This document shows, piece by piece, positions 1 through 7,021 of a stretch of DNA of 29,221 nt. Location: positions 1 to 29,221 of IMG/VR virus record IMGVR_UViG_3300044701_003360. One strand, 5' to 3'. The stretch comes from a virus. The notes beneath the pieces are model-generated. The model made no database searches, had not been told where the DNA came from, and saw only the letters and a list, made by a program, of their open reading frames with translations. The position numbers and the translations under genes are program-made. Each line of letters starts with the position of its first letter. The stretch's first letter is position 1.

Positions 1-1
1 T

Positions 2-376
2 GTAAATGCTTCTGCTACTACCAGTGTTATTTCTTTTGGTGATTTTCAGTATAAAAAATATGTAATATCGAACACCACAAACGTTTTCCAAGTAGATAAT
101 TTCCCTGTAGGATGCTATTCTGAAATATTTTTAGAGATAATTTCTTCTACAGGAACTAAAAGAGTTAGTTTCCAAAAAGGAGTTTTGGATAGTACATTAA
201 CTAGTTCTACTCAATACCTACATTTAGGTTCTGGATTCGGCAACAATGCTTATGTGGACTGTGCTAGAACAGATAATTCTAATAATATTCAAAGATATCT
301 ATTCAAAGTTGCAAGTCCTGATGGCGGCATTAATACATTTGTTTCAGTAGTAGATATTTTCAAACAGCAACCATAA
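2..376 (+). CDS. C-terminal part of a probable structural (tail or fibre) protein
   Basis: The frame is open from the window edge, so this is the last ~124 residues of a longer protein; the TTG at 185 is internal and not a real start. The visible residues are rich in Ser, Thr, Val, Asn and Phe in alternating polar/hydrophobic runs, which suggests beta strands of a tail or fibre protein. No catalytic motif, signal peptide or membrane segment is visible. The composition resembles the protein at 14823-15251, but I cannot show homology. The stop codon overlaps the next ATG (TAATG), so translation of the next gene is probably coupled. The structural role is inferred from composition only. Confidence 0.6.
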   Translation, partial: VNASATTSVISFGDFQYKKYVISNTTNVFQVDNFPVGCYSEIFLEIISSTGTKRVSFQKGVLDSTLTSSTQYLHLGSGFGNNAYVDCARTDNSNNIQRYLFKVASPDGGINTFVSVVDIFKQQP

Positions 377-612
377 TGCATCCTTTAATGCAGTCAGATT
401 TATCTAGTTTAACTGATTCACAACTAGAAGACAAGGTCAAAGAATTGACCAAAAAATATTTCACTGCGTTACAAATAAGTCCAACAGTTTCTGGTCAAGT
501 ATTGATGCTACTCGAAGAATACAAAAACGAGCAGGATAGTAGACAATCTAAACATTACCAATCATTGAAAAATGACGGTAAAGACTTTGATGACTTAATT
601 AATATAGGTTGA
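376..612 (+). CDS. Small conserved phage protein, unknown function
   Basis: A 78-residue, charged, probably helical protein with the segment LTDSQLEDKVKELTKKYF followed by LMLLEEYKNEQDSRQSKHY. It has no cysteine pair, membrane segment or enzyme motif. The pattern (SSLTDSQLE, then KKYF, then a helix rich in E/K) looks like small proteins I associate with marine T4-like phages, but that is from memory. Its ATG overlaps the preceding stop codon by one base, so it is probably co-translated with the structural gene upstream. No function is proposed. Confidence 0.75.
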   Translation: MHPLMQSDLSSLTDSQLEDKVKELTKKYFTALQISPTVSGQVLMLLEEYKNEQDSRQSKHYQSLKNDGKDFDDLINIG

Positions 613-643
613 CTAAGACTGATTAGTAGTGTACAATGAGTAC

Positions 644-1162
644 ATGGAAATTGATGCCTACGGACAAGTTCAAAGAACTGAACAAGAAATCATTGATATA
701 ATTTTACAAAATCCCGATATTGATATATCGGATTTGTTTCTAATTGACAAAAATGTCGTAGAAAAATTTAATGTGTCCGCTAAAAAGTGTAGTGTCGATA
801 AAACTGTTTCTATAAAAAATGAAATTTTAGACACATTAGAAAATTTTGATAAGAAAAATCAAAAAAATTGGTTTATTCCAGAAGAATATTTTGATATTAA
901 TATTGTAGAACTTCTTTTAGATAAAACTTCTAATGAAGGAGAATATCAAAGAGTTGTATCAGAATTAGAATTATTTTATGAAAAAGATATGATTCATATT
1001 CTAACAATTGCCATCTATCTAGTGGATGTTTTTAGAAAAAATAATATAGTGTGGGGTGTAGGTAGAGGATCAAGTGTAGCCAGTTATTGTTTATTTTTGA
1101 TAGGATTGCATAAAATAAACAGCTTACAATACAATTTAGACATTCATGAATTTCTAAAATGA
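644..1162 (+). CDS. Miniature DNA polymerase III alpha (DnaE)-like protein
   Basis: The C-terminal ~40 residues contain VWGVGRGSSVASYCLFLIGL followed by a short segment ending DIHEFLK. This matches the DnaE/PolC block GRGSxxGSLVAYxLxIT...DPL...FERFLN that binds nucleotide and DNA in bacterial Pol III alpha. The rest (YGQVQRTEQEII, helical, acidic) is not recognisable, and the catalytic DxD aspartates of Pol III are absent at this length (172 aa against over 1000), so it cannot be a complete polymerase. I chose the ATG at 644; a GTG at 629 would add five residues, and neither has a clear ribosome site. Stand-alone proteins with this block are known in marine T4-like phages; their role is unknown. 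Confidence 0.7.
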   Translation: MEIDAYGQVQRTEQEIIDIILQNPDIDISDLFLIDKNVVEKFNVSAKKCSVDKTVSIKNEILDTLENFDKKNQKNWFIPEEYFDINIVELLLDKTSNEGEYQRVVSELELFYEKDMIHILTIAIYLVDVFRKNNIVWGVGRGSSVASYCLFLIGLHKINSLQYNLDIHEFLK

Positions 1163-1187
1163 TAAAATAATAAACAAGGAGATTATA

Positions 1188-1490
1188 ATGGTAAGAAGAA
1201 TTTATACAACTATGCAAGGAAAACCAATTGATTTTGATAACATTCGTTTGAAAAATGAACTCGTTCCTGCTGTAGGTAACATGAAAGTAAATGCTAGGGG
1301 CGATGAAATCACTCCTGATGGCAACATCCTAAAAAAGAGAGACGATATCGTAGAGCAAAAGGTGCAGTCTGAATTAAAAAACATTCAAAAATTCGAAGAG
1401 GAAGAATTCGGCGGAGATTTGGAAATTACTCCTGAGGAAGCTCAAAAAATTCTTTCTAAAGGAAAAAAGTCTAAATCACAGGAGAAATAA
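1188..1490 (+). CDS. Conserved phage protein, unknown function
   Basis: A 100-residue soluble protein. The N-terminal half has the segments TMQGKPIDFDNIRLKNE, AVGNMKVNARGDEI and TPDGNILKKRDDIV; the C-terminal half is acidic and then lysine-rich (EEEEFGGD, then KGKKSKSQEK). A good Shine-Dalgarno (AAGGAGA) lies 7 bases before the ATG. It ends directly against the start of the GroES-like gene and is probably co-translated with it. The NARGDEI pattern recurs in small proteins of marine T4-like phages as far as I recall, without an assigned function. The charged tail could bind a partner protein or nucleic acid, but nothing here proves it. Confidence 0.8.
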   Translation: MVRRIYTTMQGKPIDFDNIRLKNELVPAVGNMKVNARGDEITPDGNILKKRDDIVEQKVQSELKNIQKFEEEEFGGDLEITPEEAQKILSKGKKSKSQEK

Positions 1491-1862
1491 ATGAGTCTAA
1501 TTAAAGGCAATCTTCGTCCTTTACGAGATAATATTTTTGTAAAGAACATGAATTTTGGCGAATCAGTAACAAAAAGTGGTATCGTGCTTACCAGTGATGA
1601 TGGAAAAAGCAGTGGGTTACATCCTAGATGGGCCGAAGTATTGTTCATTGGGCCAGAACAACAAGAAGTAGTTCCTGGTCAATGGGTATTGATACAACAT
1701 GGAAGATGGACTAGGGGTATGGAATACGAAGAAAATGGAGAGCCTATTAAAATTTGGATGGTAGACAACGAAGGAATTTTGTTAGTCAGCGATACACCAC
1801 CAGAAGAAGATGCCATGCGTGTTTCAGTTGGTGCAATGAATTTTAATATTCCAGGAGTATAA
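1491..1862 (+). CDS. 31: GroES/gp31-like co-chaperonin
   Basis: A 123-residue protein with GroES hallmarks: RPLRDNIFVKN near the N terminus, then SGIVLTSDD where the GroES mobile loop lies, AEVLFIGPEQQEVVPGQWVLI matching the 'G.V..vG.g....G....vk.GD.Vl' region, and a final strand WMVDNEGILLV. T4 gp31 (111 aa) replaces host GroES so that GroEL can fold the major capsid protein; the size and fold suggest the same job here, in the cytoplasm with host GroEL. The hydrophobic mobile-loop tripeptide (IVL in SGIVLTS) that would bind GroEL is visible. Ribosome site AGGAGA sits just before the ATG; neighbours abut on both sides. Exact orthology to gp31 is inferred. Confidence 0.82.
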   Translation: MSLIKGNLRPLRDNIFVKNMNFGESVTKSGIVLTSDDGKSSGLHPRWAEVLFIGPEQQEVVPGQWVLIQHGRWTRGMEYEENGEPIKIWMVDNEGILLVSDTPPEEDAMRVSVGAMNFNIPGV

Positions 1863-2246
1863 ATGACTAATCCTTTTAAAGATCAAGCTACATTTATGAA
1901 TGCTTGCAGTCAAACCACTGATGAACCTAATCTGCAACAATATGGCATGTATCTACAACTTATTGAAGAAGAAGCTAACGAATTAGCTGATGCTATTAAA
2001 AATAATGATCCGGTTGAACAACTAGATGCATTAATTGATATTCTTGTTGTTACTATTGGTGCTATTCATAGTATGGGTGCTAATGGTGAGGCTGCTTGGA
2101 ACGAAGTAATGCGTACCAACTTTGCTAAGATTGACAAAGATACAGGCAAAGTGCGTAAGCGTGAAGATGGAAAAGTATTAAAACCAGAAGGTTGGACTCC
2201 ACCAGAACTTTCACAATTTTTAAAAGTAAAACACAAGGAGATTTAA
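1863..2246 (+). CDS. MazG-like nucleotide pyrophosphohydrolase
   Basis: A 127-residue protein with the all-alpha NTP pyrophosphatase signature: LIEEEANELADAI gives E36-E37-x-x-E40, and VEQLDALIDILVV gives E52-x-x-D55 with D59, the metal-binding helices of the MazG/phosphoribosyl-ATP pyrophosphatase superfamily. The C-terminal part (TNFAKIDKDTGKVRKREDGKVLKPEGW) is a common ending in phage members. Such enzymes hydrolyse (d)NTPs or related nucleotides to monophosphates; phage forms have been proposed to adjust nucleotide pools or alarmone levels during infection, but substrate cannot be read from sequence. It abuts the GroES-like gene and the Bax-inhibitor gene, so all three are one transcription unit. 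Confidence 0.87.
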   Translation: MTNPFKDQATFMNACSQTTDEPNLQQYGMYLQLIEEEANELADAIKNNDPVEQLDALIDILVVTIGAIHSMGANGEAAWNEVMRTNFAKIDKDTGKVRKREDGKVLKPEGWTPPELSQFLKVKHKEI

Positions 2247-2918
2247 ATGTTTGCTACATCAACATATCGTACTGCTTCTGAAATTAATGAAGCTATGGGC
2301 AGAGTTTATCAGCATATGAGCATTGCAATTATTACTAGTATGATTGTAAGTTATTTTGTTGGTAGTACTCCTGCGTTGTTAGAATTCTTTTTTACAGGTA
2401 TTATCAAATGGGTAGTAATTTTTGCTCCATTGGTAGCTATCCTAGGTATGACTTTTGCCAGTGAAAAATTGGACAAAACAGGATTACAATTGTTCCTACA
2501 TGGATTTGCTGGACTAATGGGACTTAGTTTTGCTACAATTTTTGCAGTGTTTACCATGGGCAGTATTTTTACTGCATTCATGGGGGCCGCAGTACTTTTT
2601 AGTGTTATGAGTTTTTATGGTTACTTTACTAAACGAGATTTAAGCGGATTAGGATCTTTTTTATTTGTAGGATTGATCGCTATTGTTATTGCTAGTATAA
2701 TCAATATTTTTATCGGTAGCACACTAATGCAAATGGTCATTTCTGCCGTAGCCATTATAATATTTTTAGGATTAACGGCATATGACACGCAAAGAATTAG
2801 AGAAATGGTTAGCAGTGATGGTGATGGAAGGGAGGAAGTTTTGGGTGCGCTTAGTTTATACCTAAACTTCATTAATTTATTTTTAAGTCTATTGCAACTT
2901 TTTGGTGATAGGCGATAA
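2247..2918 (+). CDS. Bax inhibitor-1/YccA family membrane protein
   Basis: A 223-residue polytopic inner-membrane protein with about seven hydrophobic helices (near residues 20-40, 50-75, 80-100, 105-125, 137-158, 160-182 and 198-215). Two family signatures are clear: LTAYDTQRIREM after the sixth helix and LGALSLYLNFINLFLSLLQLFGDRR at the C terminus, which closely follows bacterial YbhL/YccA proteins. Bacterial relatives bind the FtsH protease (YccA) or act as pH-sensitive calcium leak channels (BsYetJ). In a phage it might restrain FtsH or alter host ion balance; that is inference. Ribosome site AAGGAGA precedes the ATG and it follows MazG directly. Confidence 0.9.
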   Translation: MFATSTYRTASEINEAMGRVYQHMSIAIITSMIVSYFVGSTPALLEFFFTGIIKWVVIFAPLVAILGMTFASEKLDKTGLQLFLHGFAGLMGLSFATIFAVFTMGSIFTAFMGAAVLFSVMSFYGYFTKRDLSGLGSFLFVGLIAIVIASIINIFIGSTLMQMVISAVAIIIFLGLTAYDTQRIREMVSSDGDGREEVLGALSLYLNFINLFLSLLQLFGDRR

Positions 2919-2928
2919 CAAGGAAAAT

Positions 2929-3132
2929 ATGAGAAAAGAATTATTGGACGCACTCAGAGTGCATTTTTCGGGGCATATAATTAAACATAAAATGAATGTT
3001 GAAGTTATGCTAAACAACCCAATGGCTATACATGATCATACTGATTGGATGACTGCTGTAGAAAACGAGATTACACATATTGCCGAATATGAAGATAAAC
3101 TCGAAGTTTTAAACAAACATTTTTTAAAGTAA
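2929..3132 (+). CDS. Small conserved phage protein, unknown function
   Basis: A 67-residue protein beginning MRKELLDALRVHFSGHIIKH, His-rich and mainly helical. I chose the ATG at 2929, which has a good ribosome site (AAGGAAA), over the GTG-type start at 2902 that would overlap the Bax-inhibitor gene. The body (AIHDHTDWMTAVENEITHIAEYEDKLEVL) predicts two helices; no catalytic motif is certain. Note that its start MRKELL differs from the capsid-targeting-like motif of the 15-25 kb cassette: no Glu follows and the helix runs on. The next gene starts one base after this stop. Confidence 0.75.
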   Translation: MRKELLDALRVHFSGHIIKHKMNVEVMLNNPMAIHDHTDWMTAVENEITHIAEYEDKLEVLNKHFLK

Positions 3133-3133
3133 T

Positions 3134-3319
3134 ATGAGTAAGGGATCCAGACCTAGACCATATAGTGTAACGCAGAATCAATTTTCTAAAAACTGGGATA
3201 ACATATTCAAAAAAGATGTTACGACACCCGAAGAATGTGATATTCCAGTTTTAGAAAATGAAGAGATGTGGGCACAACGAGTTATTGACGAACATCAATC
3301 TAAGGAAAATAAAAAATGA
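3134..3319 (+). CDS. Small conserved phage protein, unknown function
   Basis: A 61-residue protein with the N-terminal signature SKGSRPRPYSVTQNQF followed by NWDNIFKKD. The SxGSRPRPYSV...F...WDxIF pattern is one I recall from small proteins of T4-like and other large phages, always without assigned function. The C-terminal half is acidic (ENEEMWAQRVIDEHQ). It starts one base after the previous stop and its last codons overlap the next start (ATGA), so it sits in a translationally coupled run leading to gene 44. No domain, membrane segment or signal peptide can be identified. Confidence 0.75.
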   Translation: MSKGSRPRPYSVTQNQFSKNWDNIFKKDVTTPEECDIPVLENEEMWAQRVIDEHQSKENKK

Positions 3320-3741
3320 GGATAGGTTTTACTTGTTCTTCATTTGATTTATTTCATGCCGGACATGTAATGATGCTTGAAGAAGCAAAAAAACAATGTG
3401 ATTTCTTAATAGTAGGATTACAAACTGATCCTACTATTGACCGTCCAAATGAAAAAAATGTGCCAGTCCAAGGTGTATTTGAAAGATTTATTCAACTCAA
3501 AGCCTGCAAATTTGTTGATCAAATTGTTCCTTATGCTACAGAAAAAGAACTCGTAGACATATTGCTCTGTTATCCTATAGATGTTAGAATATTAGGTGAA
3601 GAATATGAAATTAAAGAATTTACAGGAAAATACGAGTGTATCAATAAAGGTATTGAATTTTATTTTAATAAACGGGGACATTCTTTTTCCACAACTGAAC
3701 TTAGATATCGAGTAGAAAATGCAAATAAAAACACGAGATGA
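3316..3741 (+). CDS. Cytidylyltransferase-like nucleotidyltransferase (TagD type)
   Basis: A 141-residue enzyme of the HxGH nucleotidylyltransferase superfamily. GFTCSSFDLFHAGH puts the HxGH motif at residues 14-17, and HSFSTTELRYR near the C terminus matches the second signature (S-T-T-x-[IL]-x-x-R). The fold and length fit glycerol-3-phosphate cytidylyltransferase (TagD/GCT, ~130 aa), which makes CDP-glycerol from CTP. Phage homologues are usually annotated this way without biochemical proof; the substrate could be another phosphorylated polyol or sugar. It is translated within an overlapping chain of small genes ahead of gene 44: ATGA overlap upstream, 23-base overlap downstream. Confidence 0.87.
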   Translation: MRIGFTCSSFDLFHAGHVMMLEEAKKQCDFLIVGLQTDPTIDRPNEKNVPVQGVFERFIQLKACKFVDQIVPYATEKELVDILLCYPIDVRILGEEYEIKEFTGKYECINKGIEFYFNKRGHSFSTTELRYRVENANKNTR

Positions 3742-3937
3742 AATCATTACTTCAATGTGTTACACCTACAGACACGATTTTGGCCTAAACAAAGAACAAA
3801 ACGCATATCCTTTTCAGGCAGGTATGACTCAAGAAGATCGCGAAAGTCTATGGAGACAAATGGCACAAATTTTTGACAATGATATTCATCCTTATATGGA
3901 TTTTAAAAATGAAACTCCTCAAGGAAATATAAAATGA
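3719..3937 (+). CDS. Small conserved phage protein, unknown function
   Basis: A 72-residue soluble protein with TRDEIITSMCYTYRHDFGL, then GMTQEDRESLWRQMAQIFDNDIHPYM. The segments ITSMCYTYRHD and QMAQIFDNDI look like a conserved compact helical protein that I associate with marine T4-like phages near the clamp loader; no function is known to me. It overlaps the cytidylyltransferase gene by 23 bases and gene 44 by four (ATGA), so it is probably expressed with both. Nothing in the sequence indicates an enzyme or DNA-binding motif. Confidence 0.72.
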   Translation: MQIKTRDEIITSMCYTYRHDFGLNKEQNAYPFQAGMTQEDRESLWRQMAQIFDNDIHPYMDFKNETPQGNIK

Positions 3938-4857
3938 AAGAATTATGGGTAGAAAAATATCGTCCTAAAAAAGTAGATGGGTATGTTTTTAGGGACAACA
4001 ATCAAAAAAGTCAAGTTCAATCTTGGATTAAAGATGGTAGTATTCCGCATCTTTTGCTTAGTGGTAGTCCGGGAATTGGCAAAACTACTATGGCAAAGAT
4101 GCTACTTCATGAATTGGAAATTCCAGAATATGATATTCTTGAAATCAATGCTAGTAGAGAACGTGGTATTGGGGAAGTAAGAGAACGTATTACTAATTTT
4201 ATCAGTATGATGCCATTTGGTCCTTTTAAAGTAGTATTATTAGACGAGGCAGACTATTTGACTCCGGAAGCGCAGGCAGCTATGCGTGGAGTTATGGAAG
4301 AATACGCTGGTACTAGTAGATTTATTTTAACGTGCAATCATCCGAATCAAATTATTCCAGCAATACACAGTCGCTGTCAAAGTTTTCACTTTGAGAAAAT
4401 TGATCAGACAGAATTTACAGCTAGAGCAGCCACAATTTTAGTTGAAGAAAACATTGAATTTGATCTAGATACTTTAGATACATACATCAAAGTAACATAT
4501 CCTGATCTAAGAAAATGTATTAATCTTGTACAGCAAAACTGCAGAGACGGAAAATTATTAGCTCCAGAAAAGTCTGATGCAGGTATGCAGGATTGGAAAA
4601 TTAAAATGGTAGAGATGTTCAAAGCCCGACAAATATCTAAAGCAAGAAAAATTATTTGTGAAAACTCCAGACCAGAAGAAATTGAGGGCATTTTCCGTTG
4701 GTTGTATGACAATGTAGCATTGTTCAGTGATGACGAAGTAATTCAAGACGAAGCTATTATTATCATAAAACAAGGGATGGTGGATCATACATTGATCGCA
4801 GACCCTGAAATTAACCTTAGTGCAACTTTAATAAAACTTAATAAAATTTGTAAATGA
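3934..4857 (+). CDS. 44: Clamp-loader large subunit (T4 gp44-like AAA+ ATPase)
   Basis: A 307-residue AAA+ protein, close to T4 gp44 (319 aa). LWVEKYRPKKV at the N terminus is the usual RFC/gp44 opening. Walker A GSPGIGKT is residues 44-51, Walker B VVLLDEAD ends at 107, sensor 1 is around TCN 133-135, and the SRC arginine-finger motif is 146-148. The C-terminal third is the helical collar (LRKCINLVQQN; FRWLYDNVALF). gp44 forms a 4:1 complex with gp62 and loads the gp45 sliding clamp for gp43. The gene starts in an ATGA overlap and ends in one with a ten-codon reading frame at 4854-4883. gp62 is not recognisable downstream, unlike T4 order. Confidence 0.94.
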   Translation: MKELWVEKYRPKKVDGYVFRDNNQKSQVQSWIKDGSIPHLLLSGSPGIGKTTMAKMLLHELEIPEYDILEINASRERGIGEVRERITNFISMMPFGPFKVVLLDEADYLTPEAQAAMRGVMEEYAGTSRFILTCNHPNQIIPAIHSRCQSFHFEKIDQTEFTARAATILVEENIEFDLDTLDTYIKVTYPDLRKCINLVQQNCRDGKLLAPEKSDAGMQDWKIKMVEMFKARQISKARKIICENSRPEEIEGIFRWLYDNVALFSDDEVIQDEAIIIIKQGMVDHTLIADPEINLSATLIKLNKICK

Positions 4858-4875
4858 TTACTCTTAAATTTATCC

Positions 4876-5178
4876 GTGCTTAAGAAAAAGTTATTAACTG
4901 ATAGAGATGGAGATCTTGCAGATCGGATAATGGAAGAAAAAATCAAAGAATTAGCCAATGAGATGGACAGAGAAATTCTTTGGAATATGCTTGAGTCTCT
5001 TGGCTGGAAAAGAGTTATACTACCACATCTATATTCTATCGAGGATTTAAAAGAAATTCATTCTTGGATTGATAATAATATTATTGGATCTTATGAAAAA
5101 AATAGGAGAGATTTTATCTTTGAAAGCAAAAAAGATGCTACTTGGTTCGCTTTAAGGTGGATAGAAAAAGTTGACTAA
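4876..5178 (+). CDS. Hypothetical protein downstream of gene 44
   Basis: A 100-residue protein from a GTG start (4876); ATG at 4930 would cut off LLTDRDGDLADRI, which looks like part of the folded protein. The core is KIKELANEMDREILWNML followed by GWKRVILPHL, then NRRDFIFESKKDATWFALRW. I do not recognise the family and it does not resemble T4 gp62 (187 aa). Neither start has a clear ribosome site. A short frame MITLKFIRA starts at 4854 inside the gp44 stop and would join this frame by a +1 shift at GCT-TAA, so the true N terminus may be longer. The end overlaps the next gene by eight bases. Confidence 0.65.
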   Translation: MLKKKLLTDRDGDLADRIMEEKIKELANEMDREILWNMLESLGWKRVILPHLYSIEDLKEIHSWIDNNIIGSYEKNRRDFIFESKKDATWFALRWIEKVD

Positions 5179-5641
5179 GAAAACTAAAAATTCTGCTAAA
5201 GGAAGAAATAGTTATGATTCTGAAATAGGAAATACTATTGTACCTTTTTTCAATCGCAATATCACACCTTACCCTACAGAGGCAGGTGCTCCTAAATTTG
5301 ATCTAATCCCAGTAACTAAACAAAAAGATATAATGATTAATCATGCTAGGATGTATGCTCAGCAGGAATATGATCGTATTATGGAATTAGTTACTGTATT
5401 ACAAAAACAAGCAGCTGATATTAAGAGAAGATTAGATGTTACTGATGCTGTACACTCTGCAGAATACCAATTTCAAGTGGTCATGGGACAAAGTTATTGG
5501 TTAGTGTGGGATCAAAGAAAAAATAAAACACTATTAGTTCATCACGGACCCAATGATTGGAGTTCAGGTCCGCCTGTAGATTACGTGTACCAAACTAAAG
5601 TAAGGTACATGGGCGACCATACTTGGATGGAAGTAGAATAA
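5171..5641 (+). CDS. Conserved protein, possibly DUF2452-like
   Basis: A 156-residue protein started by a TTG that overlaps the previous stop; the first in-frame ATG lies inside the conserved region (KDIMINHARM), so the TTG is needed. After a polar N terminus come PYPTEAGAPKFDLIPVTKQK, a long helix QEYDRIMELVTVLQKQAADI, and a C-terminal beta region with YQFQVVMGQSYWLVWD, HHGPNDWSSGPP and GDHTWMEVE. I recall this arrangement from bacterial and phage proteins labelled DUF2452, but cannot confirm it. No function is known. Its stop codon is part of the hairpin that ends the operon. Confidence 0.7.
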   Translation: MTKKTKNSAKGRNSYDSEIGNTIVPFFNRNITPYPTEAGAPKFDLIPVTKQKDIMINHARMYAQQEYDRIMELVTVLQKQAADIKRRLDVTDAVHSAEYQFQVVMGQSYWLVWDQRKNKTLLVHHGPNDWSSGPPVDYVYQTKVRYMGDHTWMEVE

Positions 5642-5665
5642 AGGGGCAATTCGCCCCTTTATTTT
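5639..5665. terminator. Bidirectional terminator between convergent genes
   Basis: A perfect 9-bp stem (TAAAGGGGC / GCCCCTTTA) with a 5-base loop (AATTC), followed by TTTT on the + strand and preceded by A residues that give a short U-run on the - strand. Stop codons of the + gene (5639-5641) and of phoH (5664-5666, complement) lie in or against it. It is placed to end transcription from both sides. Confidence 0.85.
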
Positions 5666-6389
5666 ATGCCTGATTGTCTCCGTATATCCGTAAAATTTCC
5701 TTTACAGCCTCATGTCTTTCGATGTCTTTAACATCGAATTGTACCATGTCAACAGATTTTTTAGAATTAGTGTTTTGAAACTTTTCTATAAAATCTAAAA
5801 GGCCGTTTGCAGATGGTCTGTCAGCTTGTTGCAGGTCGCCGGTAACCGCCATCTTGCTATTTTCGCCTAATCTAGTCAATAACATCTTCATTTGACTAGG
5901 TGTTGCATTTTGCATTTCGTCAGCTATTATGAAACTGTTTTTGAATGTCCTCCCTCTCATATATGCCAATGGACTGATTTCTAATATTCCGTCATCCATC
6001 ATCCTAGCTATTTCATGAGTTGAATAGTACTCTTCAAAAACATCGAAAATTGGCCTAGTCCACGGGGCCATCTTTTCATTTAATGTTCCTGGAAGAAACC
6101 CATGTTCCTCATCCACACTGACTGCGGGTCTCGTAATGACTATTTTTTCGACAGTTTGCTCTTGCAATGATTTTATAGCCATCTGAACACCCAACAGAGT
6201 TTTACCCGTGCCCGCTGGGCCGATAGCAAATACAATGTGTTTTCGTGGGTTTTTAAGTAAATCTAGGTAAGTTTCCTGCGTTAAACTGCGTGGAACTATA
6301 TGGACTTGACGCTTTTTTTGCTGATATTGTTTAATATCAATTAAGTTTGCTTGAGAATTTTGACGTTCTCTATGTTTCGCTCTTGACAA
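5664..6389 (-). CDS. phoH: PhoH-like P-loop ATPase
   Basis: Counting from the TTG at 6389-6387, the 241-residue protein has Walker A GPAGTGKT at 57-64, the PhoH segment ITRPAVSVDEEHGFLPG near 85-101, RGRTFKNSFIIADEMQN with Walker B D157-E158, and GDLQQ, all hallmarks of the PhoH family. The TTG start is preferred because GGAGG lies 6 bases upstream on the - strand; the ATG at 6419 would add ten residues and lacks a ribosome site. PhoH is a cytoplasmic ATPase tied to phosphate starvation in E. coli, with a proposed RNA-related role; it is very common in marine phages, where function is unsettled. It is the only minus-strand gene, with a late-type promoter candidate at 6423-6430. Confidence 0.92.
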   Translation of the reverse strand: MSRAKHRERQNSQANLIDIKQYQQKKRQVHIVPRSLTQETYLDLLKNPRKHIVFAIGPAGTGKTLLGVQMAIKSLQEQTVEKIVITRPAVSVDEEHGFLPGTLNEKMAPWTRPIFDVFEEYYSTHEIARMMDDGILEISPLAYMRGRTFKNSFIIADEMQNATPSQMKMLLTRLGENSKMAVTGDLQQADRPSANGLLDFIEKFQNTNSKKSVDMVQFDVKDIERHEAVKEILRIYGDNQA

Positions 6390-6422
6390 TGAACACCTCC
6401 TTGTTAAAGCGACCTGCATAGA

Positions 6423-6430
6423 TATTTAAC
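6423..6430 (-). promoter_or_regulatory. Late-promoter candidate for phoH
   Basis: On the - strand the sequence reads GTTAAATATCTATG; the core matches the T4 late element TATAAATA at six of eight positions and resembles seven other intergenic TAAATA elements in this window. It lies about 34 bases before the phoH start. Confidence 0.4.
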
Positions 6431-6469
6431 CGAGTGTTAAAAAACCTAGCTCATATACCCAAATTTTTT

Positions 6470-6477
6470 GCTAAATA
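6470..6477 (+). promoter_or_regulatory. Late-promoter candidate for the 6497 operon
   Basis: GCTAAATATTGATG in the divergent gap between phoH and the gene at 6497. It matches the T4 late element TATAAATA at six of eight positions and is placed about 20 bases before the ATG, with GAGG between. It would be read by a gp55-type sigma factor. Confidence 0.45.
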
Positions 6478-6496
6478 TTGATGAGGACTTTAAACC

Positions 6497-7021
6497 ATGC
6501 TAGATATTATTGACGTTATTAAAAACACCAAAGAAATTTATGGGGCAAACAGCACATTAAGCATCTTAAAGGATTTTGAACGTGTATTAGACGAGCTTGA
6601 CATGTACGTGTTTGAAAATTGGGAAGATGGCGAGTTGGTCGAAGGACCGATCGTGAACAGATATACTGTTAAATGTACATTTATGTGGCCCGCAGATAAA
6701 GCGCCAAATCCGGATGGTGCAAAAAAGTTAACAGACTATGACTGTGTCGTTACTTACAGAAAAGATAAACTTTTAGAACCTAGAAAAATTGTAAATCCAG
6801 ATGACTATCGCCCAGGTAGTAAAAAAGGAAAAATAGATGAAAAATTAGTTTGGTTAGTTTCCATCACGATTCCTAAAAAACTGATGCAAGACATTTATCA
6901 AGGTTATGTTAAAAAAGAAAACGAAAAAATGTCTGACGATATGAGACAATCAAGTATTAATAGCAACGTGATGCCTGACGCAAACGTAAGCCAAAATGAA
7001 GAGGTGAGTCAGGATGCTTAA
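6497..7021 (+). CDS. Conserved phage protein, unknown function
   Basis: A 174-residue protein. The first ~120 residues look like one alpha/beta domain (YVFENWEDGELVEGPIV; VKCTFMWPADKAPNPDG; LVWLVSITIPKKLMQDI), and the last ~40 are polar and probably disordered (Ser, Asn, Asp, Gln). GAGG at 6483 is a modest ribosome site. It overlaps the next gene by eight bases, so the two are co-translated and may form a complex. I recall similar pairs in marine T4-like phages, where a virion role has been suggested, but the sequence does not show it. No catalytic motif, membrane segment or signal peptide. Confidence 0.8.
   Translation: MLDIIDVIKNTKEIYGANSTLSILKDFERVLDELDMYVFENWEDGELVEGPIVNRYTVKCTFMWPADKAPNPDGAKKLTDYDCVVTYRKDKLLEPRKIVNPDDYRPGSKKGKIDEKLVWLVSITIPKKLMQDIYQGYVKKENEKMSDDMRQSSINSNVMPDANVSQNEEVSQDA

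Noticed and set aside
2621-2953. Minus-strand reading frame of 110 codons
   Set aside because: It lies entirely opposite the Bax-inhibitor gene, has no ribosome site and looks like a mirror of its hydrophobic codons; other minus-strand frames (e.g. 4404-4712, 9458-9799, 13518-13850, 27610-27888) are rejected for the same reason.
2929-2960. MRKELLDALR start as a member of the capsid-targeting-like family
   Set aside because: No Glu/Asn boundary and the helix continues; it lies far from the cassette and lacks the x-x-E-L-L pattern spacing.
3977-4180. Out-of-frame + strand frame inside gene 44
   Set aside because: Shadow of the clamp-loader coding frame without ribosome site or recognisable protein.
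4876-5178. Clamp-loader small subunit gp62, expected after gene 44
   Set aside because: Only 100 residues against 187 in T4, and none of the segments resembles gp62 as I know it; position alone is not enough.
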